This document shows positions 43,008 through 51,977 of a DNA stretch of 64,000 nt, in pieces. The notes below the pieces were generated by a model. The model worked only from the letters and a program-made list of their open reading frames with translations. It was not told the DNA's origin and did not search any database. Source of the stretch: Luteibacter aegosomatissinici (GTDB taxonomy: Bacteria; Pseudomonadota; Gammaproteobacteria; Xanthomonadales; Rhodanobacteraceae); contig NZ_CP095742.1 of assembly GCF_023078495.1 (NCBI RefSeq), forward strand, positions 4,030,001 to 4,094,000. The letters are read 5' to 3'. Position 1 is the first letter of the stretch; each line of letters opens with the position of its first letter. Made by a program: the position numbers and the translations under genes.

Positions 43008-44361
43008 AGGATTCACGCAGCTCGGTGACGAAGGCATCGGGCTGCTCCCACGCGGCAAAGTGGCCACCCGCGGGCAGGCGCTTGTAGTGGATCAGCTTGG
43101 GATAGGCTGCCTTTGCCCAGCTCTCCGGCGCCTGGTAGATCTCATCCGGGAACGCGCTTACCGCCACCGGGATCTGGATATTCTTCGGCGCGAAGAAGGG
43201 CAGCTTGCTTTCCCAGTACAACCGCGCGGACGACACCGCCGTGTTGGTGAACCAGTAGAAGCAGACGTTATCGAGGATGTCGTCCTTCGACAGGCCTTCC
43301 TTCTGGTCGTCGAACACACGGCGAATCATGCGGTAGCTGCGAATGTCGTGATCGATCATCCATGCAGCGAGGCCAATGGGTGAGTCGGCAAGCGCATAAA
43401 GTGTCTGTGGCCTGCCCGCCATCTCCTGCGCGTAACCCAGGCCGTGTTTGTAGAAGTCATCCAGTTGCTCGTAGGCCTTCTTTTCATCGGGGTTGAGGGT
43501 TGCCGGTGGTGGCGCACCCGCCGCGAGCAGCTTGGCGATATCGTCCGGTACCGTGGCCGCCATATTGGTGCTGATGCCCAGCAGCTCCGGTGGTGCCTGC
43601 ACGGCCATCTGCTCGGATACCGCATTACCCCAATCACCGCCCTGGGCTACGAAATGCTTATAGCCAAGGCGTTTCATCAACACGGTCCAGGCGCGGGCGA
43701 TGTGCTGCGGATCCCAACCCAAGGCGGTGGGCTTGCCCGAAAGGCCATAGCCCGGCAACGATGGAATCACCACATCGAACGCATCGGAAGCCTTGCCACC
43801 GTGCGCGGTGGGGTTCACGAGCGGATCGATCACCTTCAGCTGCTCGACAATCGAACCGGGCCAGCCGTGGGTAATGATCAACGGCAGCGCGTTCTTGTTC
43901 TTCGACTTCACGTGGATGAACTGGATATCCACGCCATCGATGGTCGTGACGAACATCGGGATCGCGTCCAGGCGTTTTTCGAACTTGCGCCAGTCGTAGC
44001 TCGTACCCCAGTACTCGGCGAGCTTCTTCATCGTGGCCAGCTGCACGCCTTGCGTATCGTCGGCGACGATTTCCTTGTCGGGCCACTTGGTGGCCTTCAC
44101 CCGGCGGATCAGGTCGGCCAGATCGTCATCGGATACGTGCAGCCCGGGGAACGGGCGGATCGACGCATCGTCGGTCATGTCCAGCAGCATGCCGCTGCCG
44201 CCCGGTTCTGCCGCTGGCGTCGATGGCGGTGACGCATCCGCCGCGTACCCTGCCGGCGCAGAGCCGCCCAGCGCCAGCAACGGCGTGGTCATCAGTACGC
44301 CCAGCAACCCCGCAAGGGCCAACAGCACCCCACGTTTCGAACCCATGGCCCCGTGCATCAT
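42988..44361 (-). CDS. Secreted or membrane-anchored epoxide hydrolase (EHN type)
   Basis: 457 residues from MMHGAMGSKRG (GAGGG upstream); a hydrophobic N-terminal segment (VLLALAGLLGVLMTTPLLAL) is a signal or anchor. EHN N-terminal domain (IRPFPGLHVSDDDLADLIRR) precedes the alpha/beta-hydrolase: oxyanion HGWP in IITHGWPGSIVEQ, nucleophile Asp in FVAQGGDWGNAVSEQM, and the late His in LPAGGHFAAWEQPD. It matches microsomal-type epoxide hydrolases. Convergent overlap with the monooxygenase gene raises the idea of an oxidation-then-hydrolysis pair, but only position supports it. Confidence 0.93.
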   Translation of the reverse strand: MMHGAMGSKRGVLLALAGLLGVLMTTPLLALGGSAPAGYAADASPPSTPAAEPGGSGMLLDMTDDASIRPFPGLHVSDDDLADLIRRVKATKWPDKEIVADDTQGVQLATMKKLAEYWGTSYDWRKFEKRLDAIPMFVTTIDGVDIQFIHVKSKNKNALPLIITHGWPGSIVEQLKVIDPLVNPTAHGGKASDAFDVVIPSLPGYGLSGKPTALGWDPQHIARAWTVLMKRLGYKHFVAQGGDWGNAVSEQMAVQAPPELLGISTNMAATVPDDIAKLLAAGAPPPATLNPDEKKAYEQLDDFYKHGLGYAQEMAGRPQTLYALADSPIGLAAWMIDHDIRSYRMIRRVFDDQKEGLSKDDILDNVCFYWFTNTAVSSARLYWESKLPFFAPKNIQIPVAVSAFPDEIYQAPESWAKAAYPKLIHYKRLPAGGHFAAWEQPDAFVTELRESFRPLRK

Positions 44362-44562
44362 CGTGGAACCCTCATGCACCCGCCCTGCCTGGCCGGCGGT
44401 GCATCGTCGATAGAGGCAATCCCTCCGTGATTTGTAACCCCTGCGCATCCGTGCATGGGCGGCAGTAACTCACGAGTCTAGGCGCGGTGCACAGGCGAGA
44501 CACTACGCCGTAAGGCCGACACGATGGCGCAAGAACGCGCAATAAAAGGCAAGTTCCTGGCC

Positions 44563-45246
44563 TTAACGCGAACGCAGCAGCGCGAGCAATACGGTGGCGC
44601 CGGGCCCGGAAGAAGCCGGGTTCTGGCCTGTCACCAGCTTGCCGTCGATGAGTACGTAGGGCTTCCAGTCATCGGCCTTCGAGAACACCCCGCCCTTCGC
44701 CTTCAGCTCATCCTCGACCAGGAACGGCACGACCTTGGTGAGCTGCACCGCTTCTTCTTCGGTATTGGTGAAGCCGGTGACCTTCTTACCCTTCACCAGC
44801 CAGTTGCCATCGGGCGCCTTAACATGGCGCAAGACGCCGGGCGCATGGCACACCAGCGCAAGGTATTTGCCGGCAGCGTAGAACGCCTCCAGCAGCGCGA
44901 TGGAATCCGGGTCTTCCGCCAGGTCCCACATCGGCCCATGGCCGCCGGGATAGAACACCGCATCGAAACCATCGTGGGTCACGCCCGCAAGCTTCACGGT
45001 ATTGGCCAGCGCCGCCTGCGCTTCCTTGTCCTGCTTGTAGCGCGTGGTCAACTCGGTCTGGAATTCCTTTTCGTCACTCTTCGGATCGAACGGTGGCTGC
45101 CCACCCTTGGGCGAACTCAACACCATCTCCACGCCCGCTTCCTTGAACACGTAGTACGGCGCGGCGAATTCCTCCAGCCAGAAGCCGGTTTTCTTGCCGG
45201 TGTTGCCAAGCTGGTCGTGGGACGTGATCACCATCAGGATTTTCAT
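44563..45246 (-). CDS. DJ-1/PfpI family type 1 glutamine amidotransferase-like protein
   Basis: 227 residues. The nucleophile Cys elbow is in LALVCHAPGVLRHV, with Glu in the N-terminal part (FWLEEFAAPYYVFKEAG) and GGHGPMWDLAEDP typical of the Hsp31/GATase1 subgroup (glyoxalase III or chaperone-like). No signal peptide. It may detoxify methylglyoxal; that role is inherited from family members only. Confidence 0.93.
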   Translation of the reverse strand: MKILMVITSHDQLGNTGKKTGFWLEEFAAPYYVFKEAGVEMVLSSPKGGQPPFDPKSDEKEFQTELTTRYKQDKEAQAALANTVKLAGVTHDGFDAVFYPGGHGPMWDLAEDPDSIALLEAFYAAGKYLALVCHAPGVLRHVKAPDGNWLVKGKKVTGFTNTEEEAVQLTKVVPFLVEDELKAKGGVFSKADDWKPYVLIDGKLVTGQNPASSGPGATVLLALLRSR

Positions 45247-45359
45247 GGGCGCACCTCGTCACAGGAAGGAGAAGCGGAATCGTTTGCCTCCCACCCGGCC
45301 AGTGGATTGCCGATTTTCACGCGTACTTGCGAATTTTTGCCGCGGCAGTTTGGCGTGTG

Positions 45360-45659
45360 TTAGTTCGAGGGGATCGAGGGTGCCGCCTCCTGCTGACCAC
45401 TCACATCAAATGCCGCGCGAATCATGCCATTCACGATCAGCTCCACGACACGTTCATCGCCGCTCCATCGAATAGCCAGATCGTGACGGTCGTATCGAAA
45501 CGGACCAACGAATACACGCACTGCACCGATGATTCTCTGACCTTCGTGACGTCTGAGATCATAGAGGTAGAAGTAGCCTGCATCGTCGTCATGCTCATAC
45601 ACTCCAGCGAGACTTCCATCCGAGTTTGCCCGGTACTCAAAGATATCGTTGGTTGCCAT
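45360..45659 (-). CDS. Small DUF2251-like protein
   Basis: 99 residues from MATNDIFEYRANSDG. The text EHDDDAGYFYLYDLRR, then IRWSGDERVVELIVNGMIRA and AAFDV resembles DUF2251 proteins (GYFYA-x-D ... WS ... INGY). I am not fully sure. Sometimes such genes sit in immunity-type clusters. A much longer frame reaches to 45869 but its extra text is arginine-rich noise. Confidence 0.6.
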   Translation of the reverse strand: MATNDIFEYRANSDGSLAGVYEHDDDAGYFYLYDLRRHEGQRIIGAVRVFVGPFRYDRHDLAIRWSGDERVVELIVNGMIRAAFDVSGQQEAAPSIPSN

Positions 45660-45890
45660 CGAATGACCACGGATGAAAGTAAGTCCAGCGCGACCCGCCG
45701 TAGATGATGTTGGCGCGATCGTGCGTCTGATCCAGGGATGCGTTCGTCCTACGCCGTCTTCACGGATTCGATGCCTCCGCCCAGTGCGTTTTCGGGCCGC
45801 GCCCTGATCCGGCGGGCGGACCCGTTCCCCTGATGCACGGGTCCCCCCTACAATCCGCGCAAATACCAATGGACGGGCTCAGGGGGCCTT

Positions 45891-46460
45891 ATGTGGGGAA
45901 TGGAGAAGAACATCTTGCGCCACAGTCTATCTGGCGGTTTTCGCGCGCTACGCGCGTCGCTGGCGATTTCAATACTTGCGCTGACGGGATGCGCCACCGG
46001 GCTGTCGCCCGCCACGCTCAGGACGCCCGCTCACGCCGATAGGGTCACGCTGACCGAGGTGGCGAGCTACACCGTTCTGGCCGGGCTCTTTAAAGTGCCA
46101 TGGAGCTACACACTGCAGCCAGGCGTGTATACCGCCGAGAAGGAAGACGCCGGCGGTACATACTTCCGGGGGCCGCCCGGTTCGGTCGCCGTGCACATGG
46201 GTGATCCCAAGGGGCCGACCTGGCACCACACGGGAGGCATATGGCTGCCGCGTGATGCATCAAAGTCGCCACGCATGTACCACTATGGTGGCGATAACGA
46301 TAATTACGGCGATGCCATGCAGGCCGGTGGCGCTATCGGCGCAGCTTTCCTTGCCGCAGCGAACAAGGCGGAGGACGGTAAGATCCTTCTCGATCCTTCC
46401 CCTGCCGACGCCACGTTCGGAACGACGGTGCGATCGAAACTGTCCGCAGCCGCGCAGTAG
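45891..46460 (+). CDS. Hypothetical lipoprotein
   Basis: 189 residues; lipobox in ISILALTGC (Cys about residue 34). The rest is a beta-rich domain with HADRVTLTEVASYTVLAGLF and AGGTYFRGPPGSVAVHMGDP; unknown family. ATG 45900 is an alternative start three codons later. Outer-membrane placement is probable by the lipobox; no functional clue from neighbours (ssb convergent). Confidence 0.7.
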   Translation: MWGMEKNILRHSLSGGFRALRASLAISILALTGCATGLSPATLRTPAHADRVTLTEVASYTVLAGLFKVPWSYTLQPGVYTAEKEDAGGTYFRGPPGSVAVHMGDPKGPTWHHTGGIWLPRDASKSPRMYHYGGDNDNYGDAMQAGGAIGAAFLAAANKAEDGKILLDPSPADATFGTTVRSKLSAAAQ

Positions 46461-46543
46461 TCGGAAGCGGAGCGGGGCACGGCATCGCTAGTGCGATGCC
46501 GCCTTCGTCGCAATCCCGGCCACATCGTGCACGTGCTGGTTGT

Positions 46544-47164
46544 CTAGAACGGAATATCGTCGTCATCAAAGCCTTCGTTGACCGGCGGGGCCGAACGCTG
46601 CGGGGCGTTGCCGCCACCGCGCTGCTGGCCGTAGTCGTCGCCGCCGCGGTTGCCACCGCCGTAGCCGCCACCCTGGCCGCCGCGCTGCTGGCCACCGCCA
46701 CCACCGCCGCCCCAGTTGCCGCCGCCACCGCCGCCACCGCCGTAGTTGCCGCCGCCCTGGCCGCCGCGGGCCTGCTGCGGACGGCTGCCGCCGCCGAAGC
46801 CGCCACCACCGCCGCCTTCGCCGCCGCCCTGACCGCCGAGCATCTGCATTTCGTTCGCGATGATGTCGGTGCTGTAGCGCTCGACGCCATCCTTATCCGT
46901 GTACTTGTCGGTACGCAGCGAGCCTTCGATATAGACCTGGCGGCCCTTCTTCAGGTATTCGCCGGCGATCTCGGCCAGCTTGCCGAACAGCTTCACGCGG
47001 TGCCACTCGGTGCGTTCCTGCTTCTCGCCGCTCTGCTTGTCGTTCCAGGCTTCCGATGTAGCGATGCGCAGGCTGGTGATCGCCGTGCCGCTGCCGGTGT
47101 AACGGGTTTCCGGATCCGCGCCGAGGTTGCCGACGATGATGACCTTGTTGATGCCGCGTGCCAT
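46544..47164 (-). CDS. ssb: Single-stranded DNA-binding protein
   Basis: 206 residues from [19 protein letters not shown]. The OB fold (1-110) is intact ([40 protein letters not shown]). A linker of about 80 residues follows, nearly all Gly with Gln, Asn, Arg and a few aromatic residues, then the acidic tip FDDDDIPF that binds repair proteins. The Gly-rich linker is longer and more repetitive than in E. coli. An upstream in-frame ATG at 47269 is not used. It diverges from nothing nearby; REP and MFS genes follow upstream. Confidence 0.97.
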   Translation of the reverse strand: MARGINKVIIVGNLGADPETRYTGSGTAITSLRIATSEAWNDKQSGEKQERTEWHRVKLFGKLAEIAGEYLKKGRQVYIEGSLRTDKYTDKDGVERYSTDIIANEMQMLGGQGGGEGGGGGGFGGGSRPQQARGGQGGGNYGGGGGGGGNWGGGGGGGQQRGGQGGGYGGGNRGGDDYGQQRGGGNAPQRSAPPVNEGFDDDDIPF

Positions 47165-47360
47165 TGATTTTCCTCGAGTACGTGATGCGCCCTTCGCACC
47201 AGGCAGCCAGGGGGCCACCGGAAGAGCGGACCGGATAGTGTGGGCGATGGTGCGGCCTTCGGCAATCATGTAGCAAGCGGTCGGCGCCGCGACTTGATGT
47301 CGGCGCCCGTCTCACCCGCCGCGATCCTGCCGGTCGGGCGTCGCATCGCCTGAGATGCCC

Positions 47361-47448
47361 TTGTAGGAGCGCGCTTGCGCGCGATTAGGGGTACCCGCTC
47401 AGTCCGATGCCGGCGCGTCGCCGATCGCGCGCGAGCGCGCTCCTACAA
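47361..47448. repeat. REP inverted pair (GCGCGC type) overlapping the MFS gene 3' end
   Basis: Plus unit 47361-47385 and minus unit 47424-47448. The latter encodes GARSRAIG near the C-terminus of the MFS protein, read in a frame that avoids TAG. Confidence 0.85.
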
Positions 47449-48619
47449 GGGCGTTGGCGTTCCAGAGGACCAGAGGGAGCCAGGCCAGTGTGAGCGCGGC
47501 GGCGGCGCCGAAGACGCCGTGCAGGCCAAGGGCGCCCAGCGCCAGGCCGCCGATGGCACCGCCGACGAAGGCGCCGAAGAACTGGCTGGTGGAGTACGCG
47601 CCCATGGCCGCACCACGCAGGTGGGCCGGGGCGATGCGGGAGACCAGGCTGGGCAGCGCCGCCTCGAGCAGGTTGAAGGCGGAGAAGAACACCGCGGCGG
47701 CCAAGCCCAACAACCATTCATGGGTGGTCGCGAGGGCCATCCCGGCCATCGCCAGGCCCAGCGCCACCACGCAACCCACGACCACACGAGCGCTGCGGGC
47801 CGTATCGCGCATGCGCGGCATGAAGGCCCCCATGACCAGCGCGGCGATCACCATCACCGGCAGATACAGGGTCCAGTGCCGCGCCACCGGCACGCCAAAG
47901 GTATCGGTCAGCAGGATGGGCAGGCCGACGAAGCTGGCGGTGAGCAGCGCGTGGAGGAAGAACACCGAGCCATTGAGCACCAGCATGCGCCGGTCGCGCA
48001 GCATGGCCAGGATGTCGCGGAAGGTGCCGGTCGCCGGGCGAACGGCCTGCGCCGGGGTCGGGGTCGGTACCAGCCACCACAGCATCAGCATGGCCACGAG
48101 CGCCAGCACGGAGGTCAGCCCGAACAGGCCGCCCAGCCCAGCCACCGATTCCAGCGGTGGCCCGAGGATCAGCGCCAACAGGAATGAAAGGCCGATGGAT
48201 ACACCGATGATGCCCATGACCTTGCTGCGGTTCGCATCGGCCGTCAGGTCGGCGGCCAACGCCGTACCGGCGCCTGCCACGGCGCCCATACCCTGCAGGG
48301 CCCGGCCCAGCACAATGCCCATGAGGGTATGCGATGTCGCAGCCACGAGGCCGCCCGCCGCGAACACGACGAGGCCCAGCGTGATGGCCGGCTTACGGCC
48401 GATGCGGTCGGAGAGCATGCCCAGTGGCACCTGGAGCAGCATCTGGCCGATGCCGTACACGCCCAAGGCCAGGCCAACCAGCCACGGGGTCGCATCGGGC
48501 ATGGCCCGGGCGTACACGGAAAACACGGGAAGGATCAGGAACAGGCCGAACAGCCGGAGGCTGATCACGAGGGCCAGGGTCAGGGCGCTACGACGTTCCA
48601 GGGGACTGAGCTGGGGCAC
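47399..48619 (-). CDS. MFS transporter (12-TM)
   Basis: 406 residues, 12 hydrophobic segments. MFS signatures: GMLSDRIGRKPAITLG between TM2 and TM3, and RALQGMGAVAGAGTALAADL. The form resembles multidrug or YajR-like efflux proteins without the C-terminal domain. Its C-terminus (VGARSRAIGDAPASD) includes REP-encoded residues. It lies next to ssb, as is common in Xanthomonadales; substrate unknown. Confidence 0.92.
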   Translation of the reverse strand: MPQLSPLERRSALTLALVISLRLFGLFLILPVFSVYARAMPDATPWLVGLALGVYGIGQMLLQVPLGMLSDRIGRKPAITLGLVVFAAGGLVAATSHTLMGIVLGRALQGMGAVAGAGTALAADLTADANRSKVMGIIGVSIGLSFLLALILGPPLESVAGLGGLFGLTSVLALVAMLMLWWLVPTPTPAQAVRPATGTFRDILAMLRDRRMLVLNGSVFFLHALLTASFVGLPILLTDTFGVPVARHWTLYLPVMVIAALVMGAFMPRMRDTARSARVVVGCVVALGLAMAGMALATTHEWLLGLAAAVFFSAFNLLEAALPSLVSRIAPAHLRGAAMGAYSTSQFFGAFVGGAIGGLALGALGLHGVFGAAAALTLAWLPLVLWNANALVGARSRAIGDAPASD

Positions 48620-48751
48620 CGACGGTTCGATCCAAGGGCGGCACCGGGGCCAGTGCCGGGCGTGATTATACGGATCGCGCTACCGTGACGATTCAAAGCA
48701 CCGCCGCATCCTTCATAATATGGGCTGATTTGCCGCATCCATGACGGGCCC

Positions 48752-49750
48752 ATGCCATCCATTGCCGAAAGCCAGACCCCTATTGATTTCGCCAGCGTCC
48801 GCGCCTTGGCCGCTGACGACATGCGGGAGGTGGATGCACTCATCCGGCACCGGCTGTCGTCCGATGTGGTGCTGATCAACCAGATCGCCGAACACATCAT
48901 TGCCGGTGGCGGCAAACGGCTGCGGCCCATGCTGCACGTTCTGGCGGCCCGCGCCGCGGGTTACCAGGGCATCGAGCACGCCAAGCTAGCGGCCATTATC
49001 GAATTCATCCACACCTCCACCCTGCTCCATGACGATGTGGTGGATGAATCGGATATGCGCCGCGGCCGGAAAACCGCCAATGCGCTGTGGGGTAATGCCG
49101 CCAGCGTGCTGGTCGGCGATTTCCTCTATTCGCGTTCGTTCCAGCTGATGGTGGAGCTGGACGACATGCGGATCATGCGCATCCTGGCCAACACCACGAA
49201 CACCATCGCCGAGGGTGAGGTGCTGCAGCTGCTTAATATCGGTAATGCCGATGTGGATGAAGCGGCGTACCTGGCCGTGATCGAACGCAAGACCGCCGTG
49301 CTGTTCGCCGCGGCGACCGAGCTGGGCGGCGTGCTGGGCGGGCTGCCCGATGACCAGGTGGCCGCGCTGCGCCGCTACGGCATGGAGCTGGGCTACGCGT
49401 TCCAGATCGCGGACGACCTGCTCGATTACGTCTCCGATGCCGATACGCTGGGCAAGAACATTGGCGACGACCTGGCGGAGGGCAAGCCGACCCTGCCGCT
49501 TATTTACGCGATGCAGACGGCGGATCCGGACCAGCTGAAGTCGCTGCGCCATGCCATTGAGCACGGTGGGCTGGATTCACTGGATCGCATCATTGCGGCC
49601 ATTCGCGATTCGGGTGCGCTGGATCGCGTGCACGAGAAGGCGGTTTCGCATGCGGTGGCCGCGCGTGAAGCGCTGGCCGTGTTGCCTGCATCCGCATTCC
49701 GCGATGCGCTGGCGACGCTGGCGGATTATTCCGTCGAGCGCCGGTTCTAA
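48752..49750 (+). CDS. ispB: Polyprenyl diphosphate synthase (octaprenyl type)
   Basis: 332 residues. First Asp-rich motif in LLHDDVVDESDMRRG, second in QIADDLLDYVSDAD, with GKRLRPMLHVLAARAAG at the N-terminus. The length and the small-residue pattern before the first motif fit long-chain (C40) synthases, which make the ubiquinone side chain and suit the UbiH-family genes nearby. Polymer length cannot be proven by sequence alone. Confidence 0.93.
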   Translation: MPSIAESQTPIDFASVRALAADDMREVDALIRHRLSSDVVLINQIAEHIIAGGGKRLRPMLHVLAARAAGYQGIEHAKLAAIIEFIHTSTLLHDDVVDESDMRRGRKTANALWGNAASVLVGDFLYSRSFQLMVELDDMRIMRILANTTNTIAEGEVLQLLNIGNADVDEAAYLAVIERKTAVLFAAATELGGVLGGLPDDQVAALRRYGMELGYAFQIADDLLDYVSDADTLGKNIGDDLAEGKPTLPLIYAMQTADPDQLKSLRHAIEHGGLDSLDRIIAAIRDSGALDRVHEKAVSHAVAAREALAVLPASAFRDALATLADYSVERRF

Positions 49751-49752
49751 GC

Positions 49753-49800
49753 CGATGTCGCCCACAGGGTGGGCTCCTACCCATGGTGGAGCCCACCCGG
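49753..49800. repeat. REP unit and a shortened inverted copy
   Basis: A minus-oriented GCCCAC unit (about 49755-49780) followed by GGAGCCCACCC (49788-49798). Lies between convergent ispB and dienelactone hydrolase genes. Confidence 0.75.
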
Positions 49801-49812
49801 CGACGTCGGTGG

Positions 49813-50607
49813 TTATTTCTTGAAGGCTTCGGTTAGCCAGGCTTTCATGGCAGCGTAGGCGCGTGTGGCTACCTTGGCGTCGTAGCGGCAGTTGCCCGTG
49901 GCGTCGGTAGCTTCTTTCTCGGTGAAGCAATGCACGGCATTGCCATAGTCCACCGAGGCCCAGTCGATCTTGTCGGCGCGCATTTCCGCTTCGAAGGCGG
50001 CGCGCTGTTCCGGCGGCACGTTCGCATCATCGGCGCCATTGAGCGCCAGCACGTGCGTGTTGGGCTGGATCTTCGAGCCGAGCTTCGAGTCATCGGAAAG
50101 CAGGCCGTGGAAGGTCACCACCGCCGCTACATCCGCACCGGTGCGGGCCAGGTCGAGCACGGCGGAACCGCCGAAGCAGAAGCCGATCGCCGCGAGGTGG
50201 GCGGGATCGATCGGCGCATTTTTCTCCTGCGCCTTCAATTCATCGAGCGCACGCGTGACGCGGGCGCGCATGAGCTTGCGATCGCCGTAAAGCGGCTTCA
50301 CCGCGGCACCGGCTTCGTCAGCACTCTTCGGCCGCGTATCACCACCGTACATGTCGGTCAGCAGGATCACGTAATCCCTGCCGGCGATCTCCTTGGCCTT
50401 GGCCACGGCCATATCGTTGATGCCGTACCAGTTCGGGACCATGACCAGGCCGGGGCGCTTGGTCTTCACCGCGTCGTCGTAGACGAGGAAGCTCTTGTAG
50501 GTCACGCCGCCCTCGGTCCACTGGACCGGCTTGGCGACCATGGCTGCGTGGGCGCTACCCGCGGCGCCCATGACGAGGAGTGACAAGGCAAGCAACGTAC
50601 GGCGCAT
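49813..50607 (-). CDS. Secreted dienelactone hydrolase family protein
   Basis: 264 residues with signal peptide (LALSLLVMGAAGSAHA). The DLH core has the nucleophilic Cys in IGFCFGGSAVLDLA, Asp in LNGADDANVP and His in NAVHCFTEKEA. DLH enzymes open lactones from chloroaromatic breakdown, but many secreted ones have unknown substrates. Followed upstream by a REP pair. Confidence 0.92.
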   Translation of the reverse strand: MRRTLLALSLLVMGAAGSAHAAMVAKPVQWTEGGVTYKSFLVYDDAVKTKRPGLVMVPNWYGINDMAVAKAKEIAGRDYVILLTDMYGGDTRPKSADEAGAAVKPLYGDRKLMRARVTRALDELKAQEKNAPIDPAHLAAIGFCFGGSAVLDLARTGADVAAVVTFHGLLSDDSKLGSKIQPNTHVLALNGADDANVPPEQRAAFEAEMRADKIDWASVDYGNAVHCFTEKEATDATGNCRYDAKVATRAYAAMKAWLTEAFKK

Positions 50608-50653
50608 CGGCGTTCTCCTTCAGGAAGTGGCCGAAGCATATAGCTAACGCGTG

Positions 50654-50748
50654 CGTAGGAGCCCACCCTGTGGGCGTTGCCCTTTGCATCGCCGCCATAG
50701 GGCCTGCTCGCCTCGCGAAAAGATGTCGCCCACAGGGTGGGCTCCTGC
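50654..50748. repeat. REP inverted pair (GCCCAC type)
   Basis: Plus unit from 50654 (GTAGGAGCCCACCC) and minus unit to 50748, between the two minus-strand genes for dienelactone hydrolase and the UbiH-family hydroxylase. Confidence 0.9.
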
Positions 50749-50765
50749 GATCGGTTGCGACTTAA

Positions 50766-51977
50766 CTAGAGGCCGGCGGCGTGTTGGGACAGTTTGCGTT
50801 TCAGGGGCGTCAGGCGGTCGAGCAGGCGTACGCCCAGGCCGCGGGCGGTGACGAGCGGTGACGCGCTCCAACTGTAGATTCGCGCAAGCGCATCGAAGGA
50901 GCGAGCATCCAGTTCATCGGCGCTACGGCGGCGGCGGGCGTAGCGGCGCAGCACATGGGTGGCGGCGAAGTCCCGGCCGGCGGCACGCGCTTCGGCCAGC
51001 GTGTCGCGCAGTTCGGCCACGTCGCGCAGGCCCAGGTTCACGCCCTGCCCCGCGAGCGGGTGTACCGCGTGGGCGGCATCGCCCAGCAGCACCAGCCGCC
51101 CCACTTCGTAGCGATCGGCCAGCTTCAGGCGCAGCGGGAATGCTGCGCGGCGGGTGACGCTTTCGATCGGACCCAGGCGGAAATCGCTGGCGACGCCGAG
51201 CGCCGCGCGGAACGCGTCATCATCCAGCGCCAGCACACGCTGCGCCTCGGGTTCGGGCAGCGACCACACGATGGAACTGCGCCCGTCCGCCAAGGGCAGG
51301 AAGGCCAGCGGGCCGCCGGGAAGAAAACGCTGCCATGCCGTGCGTTCGTGCGGGCGCGCGGTACCCACATGGGCCACGACGCCGCGCTGCGCATAATCGC
51401 GCCCATGCGTACCGATGCCGACCATGGCGCGTAGTGGCGATTCCGCGCCATCCGCCGCCACGACCAGCCTCGCCGCAAGCACCTCTCCATCGGCCAGCTC
51501 CAGCTGCGCGCGATCCTCGCGCATGCTGTAGCCGGTCACCTCGGCGGGTACCACGCGGCGTACGCCGGCATCATCGAGCGCGTGCCAGAGCACTGCCTGA
51601 ACCAGGTTGTTCTCGACGATGTAGCCGAGCACGTCGCGGCCCTCATCGGCCGCGTCGAAATGCAGGGTCGCGCCGTTTTCGGCATCCCACACCACCATGC
51701 GCTCATACGGCGAGGCACGGCCTTCACGAATGCGCTGCCAGACACCCAGCTGGTCCAGCAACTGGATCGACGACGGGGCCAGCCCGACCACGCGCAGGTC
51801 TACGTCATGGGCTGCGGCCCATGCGGCCGGTTCACGGGCATCGACCAACGCAACGCTGAAGCCGGCACGGGCCAGCGCAAGCGCGGCCGCCGCACCGACC
51901 ATGCCACCACCCACGATGGCGACATCGAGCAAGCCGCCACGACGACGGGATGTTTCGTTGGCCCAGGCATCGCTCAC
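50766..51977 (-). CDS. UbiH/UbiF/VisC-family FAD hydroxylase (UbiI-like)
   Basis: 403 residues. FAD motifs: DVAIVGGGMVGAAAALALAR, the DG motif VVAADGAESPLRAMVG and the GD motif LVLLGDAAHAVHPLAGQGVN, usual for ubiquinone hydroxylases. It overlaps ubiH by four bases (ATGA). With UbiH it adds hydroxyl groups to the quinone ring; which position it attacks (UbiI or UbiF type) is not settled by sequence. Confidence 0.92.
   Translation of the reverse strand: MSDAWANETSRRRGGLLDVAIVGGGMVGAAAALALARAGFSVALVDAREPAAWAAAHDVDLRVVGLAPSSIQLLDQLGVWQRIREGRASPYERMVVWDAENGATLHFDAADEGRDVLGYIVENNLVQAVLWHALDDAGVRRVVPAEVTGYSMREDRAQLELADGEVLAARLVVAADGAESPLRAMVGIGTHGRDYAQRGVVAHVGTARPHERTAWQRFLPGGPLAFLPLADGRSSIVWSLPEPEAQRVLALDDDAFRAALGVASDFRLGPIESVTRRAAFPLRLKLADRYEVGRLVLLGDAAHAVHPLAGQGVNLGLRDVAELRDTLAEARAAGRDFAATHVLRRYARRRRSADELDARSFDALARIYSWSASPLVTARGLGVRLLDRLTPLKRKLSQHAAGL

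Noticed and set aside
46496-47167. Long plus-strand frame rich in Ala/Thr/Val opposite ssb
   Set aside because: Antisense shadow of the Gly-codon repeats of ssb.
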